A stretch of 64,000 nucleotides of DNA from assembly GCA_902543185.1 (NCBI GenBank), contig CACBXB010000001.1, positions 124,001-188,000 on the forward strand, in the 5' to 3' direction. The notes under the pieces are model-generated. The model searched no databases, had not been told where the DNA came from, and saw only the letters and a list, made by a program, of their open reading frames with translations. Position numbers and translations under genes: made by a program. Positions 38,313-48,125 of this stretch are shown here, one piece after another. Each line of letters begins with the position of its first letter. Within the stretch, counting starts at the first letter, position 1. This stretch comes from Paracoccaceae bacterium. Its GTDB lineage: Bacteria > Pseudomonadota > Alphaproteobacteria > Rhodobacterales > Rhodobacteraceae.

Positions 38313-39119
38313 TTACATACTAGCCCATATTATTAAAAAACTTCCGAGCAATATTCTGTATAAAACATAAGGAGTAAAATTAATAGTCGTTAATAATCGC
38401 ATCATTAAACTTAGAGCGCCGAAAGCCGCCAGTGCGGAGATAATTATTGCTAAAACTATCTCAAGCCAGTTTATTGAAATGTTTTCAAAACCTAACGAAT
38501 AAAATTCTAGAGTAGCGGCTGCAATTATTGTCGGTATCGACATAAGCATCGATATTTTTATCGCGCTTGACCTATCATAGTTTAAAAAGCGAGCACCTGT
38601 AATTGTTATTCCGGATCTTGACGTGCCGGGAATTAACGCGAGCATCTGCCAAAACCCTAGTATTAGGGCATGTCTAATAGTCCAATCAGATATCTTCACA
38701 TTGACTTGCTCCTTCCTGTCGGAGAACCACAGTAAAATACCAAAACCTATCATAGCTATGCCAATTATAAGGGTACTTTCTCTAATATAATCGTAAAGGC
38801 CCGTGTATTTTAATGTGGCGCCCAAAACCACTACGGGAATCGTTGCGACTACTAAGCAGACTACTAAATTGCTATCGGGAACATTTAAATTTCCGGAAAA
38901 GAACTTAAAAGCGCTTGCTGTAATGGTTCTTACATCAGTCCAGAAAAATGTAGTTACGGCAATCAGGCTTCCAAGGTGAACAGAAATATCAATTAGAAGT
39001 CCTTGATCTTTATTTCCACTAAATGTTGGAAATAAAATAAGATGAGCGCTCGAAGATATTGGCAAAAATTCTGTAATACCTTGAATCAACGATAAAAAAA
39101 TGACATTGAGCAATTCCAT
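38313..39119 (-). CDS. uppP: undecaprenyl-diphosphate phosphatase UppP (BacA)
   Basis: UppP dephosphorylates undecaprenyl diphosphate to recycle the lipid carrier for peptidoglycan and polysaccharide synthesis; higher dosage gives bacitracin resistance. The 268-residue polytopic protein has both family motifs: the Glu-rich QGITEFLPISSSAHL (13-27) and PGTSRSGIT near residue 165. It is divergent from gltD across a 212-bp gap that should hold both promoters. Confidence 0.96.
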   Translation of the reverse strand: MELLNVIFLSLIQGITEFLPISSSAHLILFPTFSGNKDQGLLIDISVHLGSLIAVTTFFWTDVRTITASAFKFFSGNLNVPDSNLVVCLVVATIPVVVLGATLKYTGLYDYIRESTLIIGIAMIGFGILLWFSDRKEQVNVKISDWTIRHALILGFWQMLALIPGTSRSGITITGARFLNYDRSSAIKISMLMSIPTIIAAATLEFYSLGFENISINWLEIVLAIIISALAAFGALSLMMRLLTTINFTPYVLYRILLGSFLIIWASM

Positions 39120-39331
39120 TTTTAAAAACCCATTTTAAATATTTTGACCTATACACTAAAAATTTACAGATAGCATTTTTAAAATTATAACCGAAACGGA
39201 CCTAAATTTCACTATTTTTATAACTGCAATTTTATTAAGGGTATTTTTTTTATCTAATAGGTCATAAATACTGACTTTTCTTTTGAGATAAACTAGTATA
39301 TGGGGCGGTTTAAGGAAAATGGAGACCAGCA

Positions 39332-40807
39332 GTGGCAAAGCAACCAATGTTGAAATTTGTAAATTTTGAAAGGCAGATGCCTGAAAAGCGTATTGCTAGT
39401 ACACGCAATAAAGATTTTTTAGAAATCTACTCAGAATTTGCTGATGCTAAAGCAGAAGAACAAGCAAGCCGCTGCAGTCAATGCGGTGTACCGTACTGTC
39501 AATCCCACTGTCCCCTTCATAATAATATTCCCGACTGGCTTAAACTTACAGCAGAGGGAAGACTGCAGGAAGCTTATGAAGCAAGTCAGGCAACAAACAC
39601 CTTTCCAGAAATATGTGGAAGAATTTGTCCTCAAGATCGCTTGTGTGAGGGCAACTGTGTTATTGAGCAATCGGGTCACGAGACAGTGACAATAGGAGCT
39701 ATAGAAAAATATATAACTGATACGGCTTGGGAAGAAGGTTGGGTGAAAGTCAATAAGCCCGTTAACAGTGTTGATACAAGTGTTGGCATAATAGGCGCTG
39801 GTCCTGGAGGTCTGGCTGCAGCAGATAGGCTTAGGCAAGAAGGTTTAGATGTAATTATCTATGACCGCTACGATAGAGCAGGTGGACTTCTAACTTATGG
39901 AATACCAGGATTCAAATTGGAAAAAGACGTTGTCATGCGGCGGAATGAACAACTTGAAAAGAGTGGTATAAAATTTGTTTTAAATACAAATGTTGGCGTA
40001 GATATCACTTTTGATGAAATTAGGGAAAAACATGATTTTGTTATATTGGCTACCGGTGTTTACAAAGCGCGTGAGCTGGATATTCCAAATGGTGACCTAA
40101 ACGGTAAAGTAGCCGCGCTGGACTATTTGACTGCTTCTAATAGATTGAGTTTTGGCGATAGGGTTGAAGAATTTGAAAATGGTACATTCAATGCCAATGG
40201 TAAAAAAGTCATAGTAATTGGTGGTGGTGATACGGCCATGGATTGTGTTCGTACTGCTGTAAGACAGGGCGCTACTTCAGTGAAGTGTTTGTATAGACGA
40301 GATAGGGCAAATATGCCTGGTTCACAACGAGAGGTCCAGAACGCTGAGGAAGAAGGTGTTATATTTGAATGGCTCACCTCACCTAAAGGATTGTCAAATC
40401 AGCTAAGAAATAGTGATTTATTAAATTTGGAAGCTCAAGAGGGTGATCTAAAGGGTATAATTGTTCAGAAAATGCGACTTGGAGATCCAGATGCAACTGG
40501 GCGCCGAACTCCCGAAGAAATCAATGGCTCTCAGTATTTGGAAGAAGCAGATTTAGTGATTGAGGCATTAGGTTTTGAGCCAGAAGATCTTCCGACACTT
40601 TGGGACAAGCCTGATCTTCCAGTTTCTCGGTGGGGCACTATCAAAGTCGAGTATGAGACAGGAAAAACAAATTTAGAAAACGTATATGCTGTAGGTGACA
40701 TCGTTAGAGGTGCGTCTTTAGTTGTTTGGGCGATTAAAGATGGGCGAGAAACTGCAAATGCGATTTTGAGCGAAATAGAAGCGACCAAAGTAATAGCAGC
40801 CGAATGA
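39332..40807 (+). CDS. gltD: glutamate synthase [NADPH] small subunit
   Basis: GltD is the FAD/NADPH-binding beta subunit of glutamate synthase, feeding electrons to GltB. The 491-residue protein has N-terminal Fe-S cysteines (C48, C51, C56, C60 in the CSQCGVPYCQSHC region, then CGRICPQDRLCEGNC), the FAD loop GAGPGGLAAADRL and a second dinucleotide loop VIGGGDTAMDC. The start is GTG 39332 with GGAG about 9 nt upstream; ATG 39347 is an alternative. It precedes gltB by 48 bp. Confidence 0.96.
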   Translation: MAKQPMLKFVNFERQMPEKRIASTRNKDFLEIYSEFADAKAEEQASRCSQCGVPYCQSHCPLHNNIPDWLKLTAEGRLQEAYEASQATNTFPEICGRICPQDRLCEGNCVIEQSGHETVTIGAIEKYITDTAWEEGWVKVNKPVNSVDTSVGIIGAGPGGLAAADRLRQEGLDVIIYDRYDRAGGLLTYGIPGFKLEKDVVMRRNEQLEKSGIKFVLNTNVGVDITFDEIREKHDFVILATGVYKARELDIPNGDLNGKVAALDYLTASNRLSFGDRVEEFENGTFNANGKKVIVIGGGDTAMDCVRTAVRQGATSVKCLYRRDRANMPGSQREVQNAEEEGVIFEWLTSPKGLSNQLRNSDLLNLEAQEGDLKGIIVQKMRLGDPDATGRRTPEEINGSQYLEEADLVIEALGFEPEDLPTLWDKPDLPVSRWGTIKVEYETGKTNLENVYAVGDIVRGASLVVWAIKDGRETANAILSEIEATKVIAAE

Positions 40808-40855
40808 GGCTATTGTTTTTGCAAAGATAAAAGAGAAACACTGGAACACTAAATC

Positions 40856-43800
40856 ATGAAATCAGAAAAAAGTAATTTTGAAAGCTTTGAAAAAATTCCA
40901 AACGGCGAAAATTGGGTTAAAGCGGAAAATGAAAAACGAGATTGGATGTCAAAAAATAGTCTGTATCGAGAAGATATGGAGCATGCGTCTTGTGGTGTTG
41001 GTTTGGTCGTCTCATTAGATGGAAAACCTAACAGGAAAGTAGTTGAAAACGGTATAGACGCTCTGAAAGCTATTTGGCATAGAGGAGCGGTTGATGCAGA
41101 TGGTAAAACGGGGGATGGGGCAGGTATTCACATTCAAATTCCAGTACCATTTTTTTACGATCAAATTAGGCGCACAGGACATGAACCACGACTTGATGAA
41201 TTAATTGCCGTTGGTCAGGTTTTTCTACCTAGAACTGATTTTGGAGCACAGGAAACTTGTAGGACAATCGTCGAGTCCGAAGTACTTCGAATGGGTTATT
41301 ATATCTATGGATGGCGGCACGTCCCTGTTGAGGTCGGATGTCTTGGTGAAAAAGCCAATGCTACAAGGCCCGAGATTGAACAAATTCTTATTTCAAACTC
41401 AAAGGGTGTCGATGAAGTAACCTTTGAGCGAGAACTTTATGTTATTAGACGTAGGATAGAAAAATCGGTAGCTGAAGCAGGTATTACGGATTTATACCTA
41501 GCGTCGCTATCGTGCAGGTCCATTATTTATAAAGGGATGATGTTAGCGGAACAAGTCGCAGTGTTTTATCCTGATTTGACAGATGAACGATTTGAAAGTG
41601 CATTCGCTATCTATCATCAGCGTTATTCTACAAATACTTTTCCTCAATGGTGGTTGGCTCAACCTTTCAGAATGCTTGCCCATAACGGTGAAATAAATAC
41701 GTTAAAGGGGAATAAAAACTGGATGAAAAGTCATGAAATTCGCATGGCTTCGAATGCCTTTGGGTCTTTAGCTGATGATATAAAGCCCATCATTCCTGGC
41801 GGTGCTTCTGATTCTGCAGCGCTGGATGCAGTTTTTGAAGTTCTTGTACGTGCTGGCCGTAATGCGCCAATGGCTAAGACAATGTTAGTACCTGAAAGTT
41901 GGTCAAATCAAGCAAAAGAGCTGCCAAAAAAATGGCGTGATATGTATTCCTATTGTAATTCTATTATGGAACCTTGGGACGGGCCAGCCGCTTTAGCAAT
42001 GACTGATGGTCGTTGGGTTTGTGCTGGACTAGACCGAAACGGTCTACGACCAATGCGTTATGTTGTGACTGGTGACGGTCTTTTAATTGCCGGTTCTGAG
42101 GTTGGTATGGTGCCGACTGATGAGGCAACAATTAGAGAAAAAGGAGCTCTAGGTCCTGGGCAACTTTTGGCGGTCGACATGGAAGAGGGCCGCCTATTTC
42201 ATGATAAAGAAATAAAAAACAAATTAGCAGAAAGTCAGCCCTTTGGAGATTGGATAAGCAAGATCACTGATCTTGATAAAGTGTTATCAAAAGTTACTGA
42301 AAAGGCCGTCTTTTCAGGAAATCAGCTTAGAAAGAGACAAATAGCAGCAGGCTATTCAATTGAAGAAATTGAACAAATATTAGCGCCAATGGTCGAAGAT
42401 GCTAAAGAAACGTTAGCGTCAATGGGTGATGACACGCCAAGTGCGGTTCTATCAAAAAAGTACAGGCCACTCAGTCACTACTTCCGGCAAAATTTTTCAC
42501 AGGTTACTAACCCACCAATTGACAGTTTGCGCGAATATCGCGTGATGTCACTAAAGACACGATTTGGCAACTTAAAGAATGTTTTGGACGAGAGCAGCAC
42601 CCAAACAGAAATATTGGTTTTGGATAGTCCTTTTGTTGGGAGTTCACAATGGCAAGCATTAAAGAAGCAATTTAATGCTGATTTAGTCGAAATAGACTGC
42701 ACATTTGACGTAAATGCAGAGCAAGGAGAATTACAGGTTGAGCTGGAGCGCATACGATCTGAGGCAGAAGATGCTGTTAGATCGGGTGCAGGTCATTTAG
42801 TTTTGTCAGATCAACTTTCTACTGAAACAAAAGTTGCTGTACCTATGATACTCGCAACTTCTGCAGTTCATAGTCATTTGACTAGAAAGGGCTTGCGAAC
42901 ATTTTGTTCGTTGAATGTTAGATCTGCTGAATGCATTGACCCACACTATTTTGCCGTTTTAATCGGCGCGGGCGCAACAGTTGTAAATGCATATTTGGCG
43001 GAAGATACGATCGCGGATCGAATTGAGCGTGGATTATTGAGAGGCCCTTTAACGGAAGCTACCCAACGTTATAAAGAGGCTATTGACCAGGGATTACTCA
43101 AAATAATGTCTAAAATGGGTATTTCTGTTGTTTCATCATATAGGGGAGGTTTGAATTTTGAGGCTGTCGGCCTGTCTCGTGCAATGTGTGCTGAATACTT
43201 CCCTGGGCTAATGAGTAGGATATCAGGTATTGGTGTCCATGGAATCCAGCAAAAAGCAGTTGAAATTCATAAGCTTGGTTGGTTTGGGCAAGATGTTTTA
43301 CCGATTGGTGGATTTTATAAATCAAGAAAAACGGGTGAATCACATGCCTGGGAAGCACAAACCATGCATATGATGCAAACAGCATGCAACAGAGCAAGCT
43401 ATGATTTGTGGAAACAGTACTCAAATCGAATGCAATCTAACCCGCCTATTCATTTGCGAGATCTCTTAGCTATAAAGCCGTTAGGTAAGCCGATATCATT
43501 GGAGGACGTTGAAAGCATAACATCCATTCGAAAGAGGTTCGTTACACCTGGTATGTCCTTGGGAGCACTTAGCCCTGAAGCTCATAAAACGCTTAATGTT
43601 GCGATGAATAGAATTGGGGCGAAATCGGATAGTGGTGAGGGTGGTGAAGATCCTGCACACTTTCATCCAGAGCCAAATGGTGACAACCCATCGGCAAAAA
43701 TCAAACAAGTTGCTTCTGGTCGTTTTGGCGTTACTGCGGAGTATCTCAATCAGTGTGAGGAATTGGAAATAAAAGTGGCACAGGGCGCCAAACCAGGTGA

Positions 43801-45427
43801 AGGTGGCCAACTTCCAGGAATGAAGGTAACAGATTTGATAGCTCGATTAAGACACTCGACTAAAGGAGTGACTTTGATCTCGCCACCACCGCATCATGAT
43901 ATTTACTCCATAGAAGATCTTGCGCAGCTGATTTATGATCTGAAGCAAATAAACCCAAGATGTAAAGTTACAGTAAAATTGGTAGCTGCTTCTGGTGTTG
44001 GAACGATAGCTGCTGGTGTAGCTAAGGCTGAAGCTGACGTAATTTTAATTTCAGGTCATAATGGAGGGACTGGTGCCTCCCCGGCAACATCAATAAAATT
44101 TGCCGGTTTACCTTGGGAAATGGGGCTCACTGAAGCTCACCAGGTATTAGCTATGAATAACCTACGAGAAAGGATCACACTTAGAACTGATGGTGGCTTG
44201 AGAACGGGGCGTGATATAGTAATGGCTGCCATGATGGGTGCTGAAGAATTTGGTATAGGTACGGCGGCCTTAATAGCTATGGGATGTATTATGGTTCGTC
44301 AGTGCCAGTCAAATACTTGCCCAGTAGGAGTTTGTACTCAAGATGAAAGTTTGCGCGAAAAATTTACTGGTAATGCTGACAAAGTCGTTAACCTTATTAC
44401 TTTCTATGCTCAGGAAGTTAGAGAAATTCTAGCAGAAATAGGTGCGCGCAGTGTGGACGAAATTATTGGTCGTGCTGATTTGCTTGGCCAAGTAAGTAGA
44501 GGTTCTGATCATCTTGATGATCTTGACCTAAATCCCTTACTAATAACTGTAGATGGGGCTGATAGCATTTCATATGATAGGTCTCGGGCAAGAAATGAAG
44601 TTTCCGAAACATTAGATAAAGAAATTGTGCGGGATGCAGAAAGATTTTTGAAAGATGGTGAAAAAATGCAACTTTCTTATGCAATTCAAAATACGCACAG
44701 AACGGTTGGAACTCGGACATCAAGTGAAATCGTACAAAGATTTGGAATGCGAAATTCGCTGCAAGAAGATCATTTAGTTGTTAAGTTGACAGGGTCCGCC
44801 GGTCAAGCATTAGGAGCTTTTGCCACTCGAGGTTTGAAGTTAGAAGTTTCGGGTGATGCAAATGACTACGTAGGCAAGGGCTTATCTGGTGGTACAATAG
44901 TCATTAGACCACCAATGATAAGTCCATTAATTGCGGCGGCAAATACTATCATCGGTAATACAGTTTTGTACGGAGCAACGGATGGATTTTTATTTGCTTC
45001 CGGCCGTGCAGGAGAGCGTTTTGCAGTAAGAAACTCGGGCGCAAAGGTTGTTATAGAGGGTTGTGGCTCGAATGGGTGTGAATATATGACTGGAGGAGTG
45101 GCGGTTATTCTTGGAAGTATTGGTGCTAATTTTGGTGCGGGTATGACAGGCGGAATGGCTTATATTTATGATCCAGAAAACGAAGCAGAGGAAGTAATGA
45201 ACATGGAGTCGATTATAACAGCAAGAGTTCAAGTTGATTACTGGGAAAAAGAGTTGAGAGGTTTAGTGGAAAAACACGCTGTCGAAACAGAAAGTCGAAG
45301 AGCTCAAGAAATTTTACGCAACTGGGATATTGAGGTAAATAATTTTATCCAGATTTGTCCAAAAGAAATGCTTAACAAAATTTCGCACCCAATTTCTCTT
45401 GATAAGGGAGCAATTCCCGCTGAATAA
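40856..45427 (+). CDS. gltB: glutamate synthase [NADPH] large subunit
   Basis: GltB converts 2-oxoglutarate and glutamine into two glutamates. This is the longest gene here (1523 residues). A propeptide of 45 residues precedes the nucleophile Cys46 (MEHASCGVGL), which must become N-terminal by self-cleavage. The class II amidotransferase domain contains HQRYSTNTFPQWWLAQPFR. The FMN synthase domain contains GGEDPAHFHP, GHNGGTGASP and the 3Fe-4S cysteines C1144, C1150 and C1155. The C-terminal GXGXG beta-helix shows YVGKGLSGGTIVI and AGERFAVRNSGA. All domains are intact. Confidence 0.98.
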   Translation: MKSEKSNFESFEKIPNGENWVKAENEKRDWMSKNSLYREDMEHASCGVGLVVSLDGKPNRKVVENGIDALKAIWHRGAVDADGKTGDGAGIHIQIPVPFFYDQIRRTGHEPRLDELIAVGQVFLPRTDFGAQETCRTIVESEVLRMGYYIYGWRHVPVEVGCLGEKANATRPEIEQILISNSKGVDEVTFERELYVIRRRIEKSVAEAGITDLYLASLSCRSIIYKGMMLAEQVAVFYPDLTDERFESAFAIYHQRYSTNTFPQWWLAQPFRMLAHNGEINTLKGNKNWMKSHEIRMASNAFGSLADDIKPIIPGGASDSAALDAVFEVLVRAGRNAPMAKTMLVPESWSNQAKELPKKWRDMYSYCNSIMEPWDGPAALAMTDGRWVCAGLDRNGLRPMRYVVTGDGLLIAGSEVGMVPTDEATIREKGALGPGQLLAVDMEEGRLFHDKEIKNKLAESQPFGDWISKITDLDKVLSKVTEKAVFSGNQLRKRQIAAGYSIEEIEQILAPMVEDAKETLASMGDDTPSAVLSKKYRPLSHYFRQNFSQVTNPPIDSLREYRVMSLKTRFGNLKNVLDESSTQTEILVLDSPFVGSSQWQALKKQFNADLVEIDCTFDVNAEQGELQVELERIRSEAEDAVRSGAGHLVLSDQLSTETKVAVPMILATSAVHSHLTRKGLRTFCSLNVRSAECIDPHYFAVLIGAGATVVNAYLAEDTIADRIERGLLRGPLTEATQRYKEAIDQGLLKIMSKMGISVVSSYRGGLNFEAVGLSRAMCAEYFPGLMSRISGIGVHGIQQKAVEIHKLGWFGQDVLPIGGFYKSRKTGESHAWEAQTMHMMQTACNRASYDLWKQYSNRMQSNPPIHLRDLLAIKPLGKPISLEDVESITSIRKRFVTPGMSLGALSPEAHKTLNVAMNRIGAKSDSGEGGEDPAHFHPEPNGDNPSAKIKQVASGRFGVTAEYLNQCEELEIKVAQGAKPGEGGQLPGMKVTDLIARLRHSTKGVTLISPPPHHDIYSIEDLAQLIYDLKQINPRCKVTVKLVAASGVGTIAAGVAKAEADVILISGHNGGTGASPATSIKFAGLPWEMGLTEAHQVLAMNNLRERITLRTDGGLRTGRDIVMAAMMGAEEFGIGTAALIAMGCIMVRQCQSNTCPVGVCTQDESLREKFTGNADKVVNLITFYAQEVREILAEIGARSVDEIIGRADLLGQVSRGSDHLDDLDLNPLLITVDGADSISYDRSRARNEVSETLDKEIVRDAERFLKDGEKMQLSYAIQNTHRTVGTRTSSEIVQRFGMRNSLQEDHLVVKLTGSAGQALGAFATRGLKLEVSGDANDYVGKGLSGGTIVIRPPMISPLIAAANTIIGNTVLYGATDGFLFASGRAGERFAVRNSGAKVVIEGCGSNGCEYMTGGVAVILGSIGANFGAGMTGGMAYIYDPENEAEEVMNMESIITARVQVDYWEKELRGLVEKHAVETESRRAQEILRNWDIEVNNFIQICPKEMLNKISHPISLDKGAIPAE

Positions 45428-45548
45428 CATTTAAAATTAGATTTTATGCTGGAATTGTTTTGCCAACCAATTGATGTTTTAATCCAAAGGTTTGCTATAG
45501 ATATAATGAACTGTCTGAGAAAATAGAAACCATTGGGCAAATTTTCAA

Positions 45549-46217
45549 ATGCGCCAAAAAATCAAAAAAATTTTGATGACGGGTTTGACACTGTTTTTCA
45601 TATTAGTATTTGCTATCGTTCTACTTTTTAGATTTATTCCTATTCCTACCACGCCTTATATGATTTCAGAGTCTTCAAATCATGGAGCGATATCTTATTC
45701 TTGGGTCAATTTAAAAGATATATCAGCAAGTGTACCCCTAAGTATTGTGGCTGCGGAGGATGCGAATTTTTGCAATCATTGGGGGTTTGATTTGGCAGCA
45801 ATTCGGTCAGCTATTGAGCAAGGATCCAAGAGAGGCGCATCCACATTAAGTCAGCAAGTTGTAAAAAACTTATTTCTTTGGCACCAAAGAAGTTGGATCA
45901 GAAAAGCCTTTGAAGCTGTTTTGACTCCAGTCGTAGAGCTTTCTTGGCCAAAAAAGCGAATTCTTGAGGTTTATTTGAATATTGCCGAATTTGATGAGGG
46001 TATTTTTGGAATTGAAGAGGCCAGCCAGAAGCTCTTCGGAATGTCTTCCAGTAAATTGAGCTTACAGCAAGCGGCGTTGCTAGCAGCTGTTTTACCCAAT
46101 CCCAAAAAGCGCTCAGTAATAGATCCCAGCAAATTTATTCAGAAACGCGCGCTATCAATTGCTGATGGAGCAGCCACGATACAGAAAGATGACCGCTCAG
46201 ATTGTTTTACTGATTGA
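45549..46217 (+). CDS. mtgA: monofunctional peptidoglycan transglycosylase MtgA
   Basis: MtgA is a GT51 glycosyltransferase that polymerises lipid II into glycan strands without transpeptidase activity. The 222-residue protein has a signal-anchor helix (about 9-30) and the GT51 motif AAEDANFCNHWGFD with catalytic Glu70, followed by KRGASTLSQQVVKNLF and KKRILEVYLNIAEFDEGIFGIEEA. It stands 121 bp after gltB and 53 bp before the FzlA-like gene. UppP, which recycles its lipid carrier, is in the same window. Confidence 0.95.
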   Translation: MRQKIKKILMTGLTLFFILVFAIVLLFRFIPIPTTPYMISESSNHGAISYSWVNLKDISASVPLSIVAAEDANFCNHWGFDLAAIRSAIEQGSKRGASTLSQQVVKNLFLWHQRSWIRKAFEAVLTPVVELSWPKKRILEVYLNIAEFDEGIFGIEEASQKLFGMSSSKLSLQQAALLAAVLPNPKKRSVIDPSKFIQKRALSIADGAATIQKDDRSDCFTD

Positions 46218-46270
46218 AAGTCGTTTAAATTCGGTGCATGTGTCTTTGTAAATAATATTTAATTTTTGCA

Positions 46271-46936
46271 ATGCTTAGACTCTATCATCTTCCTCTTTCA
46301 CCATTTTGTAGAAAAGTTCGCCTTGTATTGGCCGAAAAAAAAGTTGAAGTGGAACTCATTGAGGAGCGGTACTGGGAGAAGTCCCCTGAGTTTTTGAAAA
46401 AAAGCCCAAGTGGTAAAATACCTATTTTGCAATTGGACGGAATGCTCCTTACGGAAAGTACTCCTATATGTGAATTTTTGGAAGATTTGTACCCACAGCC
46501 TAAATTAATGCCAGATAGCCCTGAGGATCGCTACGAAGTGAGAAGATTGGTAAACTGGTTCGATGATAAGTTCCATTATGAAGTAACATCCAAACTATTG
46601 TACGAGAGAATAAATAAGAAAATTATGAAACAGGGCGCTCCTGATAGTAAAAATGTTATGAATGGAAAACGTAAAATTAAATATCATTTAGACTATATGA
46701 CTTATTTATTAGAGCGTCGCAGGTGGCTGGCTGGAAATTCCATGACTTTAGCAGATTTTACCGCTGCTGCTCATTTTTCAACATTGGATTATACAAAAGA
46801 TGTTGATTGGGTTGAATCAAATACAGTCAAAGACTGGTATGCAAAAATAAAATCGCGCCCGGCTTTTCGTAGCATTTTAGCAGATCAAATCTCTGGTTTT
46901 CCACCTTCTGATCATTATAATGATTTAGATTTTTAA
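46271..46936 (+). CDS. fzlA: GST-superfamily protein, FzlA-like
   Basis: This 221-residue glutathione S-transferase-fold protein has an N-terminal thioredoxin-like half (LYHLPLSPFCRKVRLVLAEK, SGKIPILQLDG) and a helical C-terminal half. The block RRLVNWFDDKFHYEV and the ending HYNDLDF resemble, from memory, FzlA of Caulobacter. FzlA binds FtsZ, activates septal wall synthesis and lacks GST activity. Adjacent mtgA supports a cell-wall role. A conventional GST is the alternative. The FzlA assignment is moderately confident and the fold assignment very confident. Confidence 0.72.
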   Translation: MLRLYHLPLSPFCRKVRLVLAEKKVEVELIEERYWEKSPEFLKKSPSGKIPILQLDGMLLTESTPICEFLEDLYPQPKLMPDSPEDRYEVRRLVNWFDDKFHYEVTSKLLYERINKKIMKQGAPDSKNVMNGKRKIKYHLDYMTYLLERRRWLAGNSMTLADFTAAAHFSTLDYTKDVDWVESNTVKDWYAKIKSRPAFRSILADQISGFPPSDHYNDLDF

Positions 46937-47015
46937 AATTTTTCTAATTTCTACTTTCTTTTTGCATGGAAACTATATTTGTTGAGATATATTTTTAATC
47001 TTTTGAAACGTTTAG

Positions 47016-48053
47016 ATGACGACTAATGGCATTAAACATAAGCTAAAGGAACGAGCCCAATTTGAGGGTTTTAGCCTTATGAGGATATGCCGACCTTGGA
47101 GTTTGAAAGAGCATTCACAGAGGCTTCGAGAGTTTTTGAATAAAAATAGGCATGGTGAAATGTCGTGGATGAATCAAAAGGTAGAGTGGAGATCTGACCC
47201 AAGCAGTCTATGGCCAAATGCCCAGTCGTGTGTGATGCTAGGAGAAAGCTATTCTCCAAAGCATGACCCGCTAGAAATTTTAAAAAAACCTGAAAAAGGT
47301 GCGATTTCTGTCTATGCGCAAAACAAAGATTATCATGATGTAGTTAAAAAGCGATTAAAACGCTTAGCCCGATGGCTAGTGAAAGAGTTTGAATGTGAAG
47401 TGAAGGTCTTTGTTGATACAGCTCCCGTTCCTGAAAAGGCTTTAGGTCAGGCAGCAGGATTGGGTTGGCAGGGTAAGCACACAAACTTGGTCAGTAGAGA
47501 TCTAGGAAGTTGGTTCTTTATTGGATCGATATTCACTACTCTTAATATCGAAGAAGATAGTATGGAAATAAGCAATTGTGGGACATGCACTTCCTGTTTA
47601 GACGTGTGTCCAACAAATGCATTTCCGAAACCTTACAAACTAGATGCACGCCTTTGCATTTCGTATCTCACTATAGAAAGTAGTAGCCCTGTTCCTGAGC
47701 ATTTAAGACCAAAAATTGGAAACCGTATATATGGCTGTGATGATTGTCTGGCTGTATGCCCCTGGAATAAGTTTGCAAAAGAGGCCGCCGATAACAAATA
47801 CCATGCACGCGACGATCTATTAGAACCAGAGTTAGATGAGCTCGTAATTTTAGATGATCTTTCTTTCCGAAAAAAATTTTCAGGGAGTCCAATAAAGAGG
47901 ATAGGCCGAGATAGGTTCATAAGAAATGTATTATATGCTATCGGTAATTCGCATGACAAAAAATATCTAGATAAAATTGAACACCTCGTAAAAGACCCTA
48001 ACCCCGTTGTTTCAGATGCTGCGCAATGGGCAAAAAGAGAACTAAACGGATAA
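47016..48053 (+). CDS. queG: epoxyqueuosine reductase QueG
   Basis: QueG reduces epoxyqueuosine to queuosine at tRNA position 34 using cobalamin and two 4Fe-4S clusters. In the 345-residue protein both ferredoxin-like cysteine sets are clear: [16 protein letters not shown] and, downstream, [13 protein letters not shown]. The cobalamin-domain segment [25 protein letters not shown] holds the catalytic Asp of the family. It implies a cobalamin requirement in this organism. It lies 79 bp after the FzlA-like gene. Confidence 0.96.
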   Translation: MTTNGIKHKLKERAQFEGFSLMRICRPWSLKEHSQRLREFLNKNRHGEMSWMNQKVEWRSDPSSLWPNAQSCVMLGESYSPKHDPLEILKKPEKGAISVYAQNKDYHDVVKKRLKRLARWLVKEFECEVKVFVDTAPVPEKALGQAAGLGWQGKHTNLVSRDLGSWFFIGSIFTTLNIEEDSMEISNCGTCTSCLDVCPTNAFPKPYKLDARLCISYLTIESSSPVPEHLRPKIGNRIYGCDDCLAVCPWNKFAKEAADNKYHARDDLLEPELDELVILDDLSFRKKFSGSPIKRIGRDRFIRNVLYAIGNSHDKKYLDKIEHLVKDPNPVVSDAAQWAKRELNG

Positions 48054-48125
48054 AACCTGCCGCAAATGAACAGAGCTTTCCCGAATAATAAATTAAGTGA
48101 TTTTAAAAGAGCTTAAGGAATAAAA

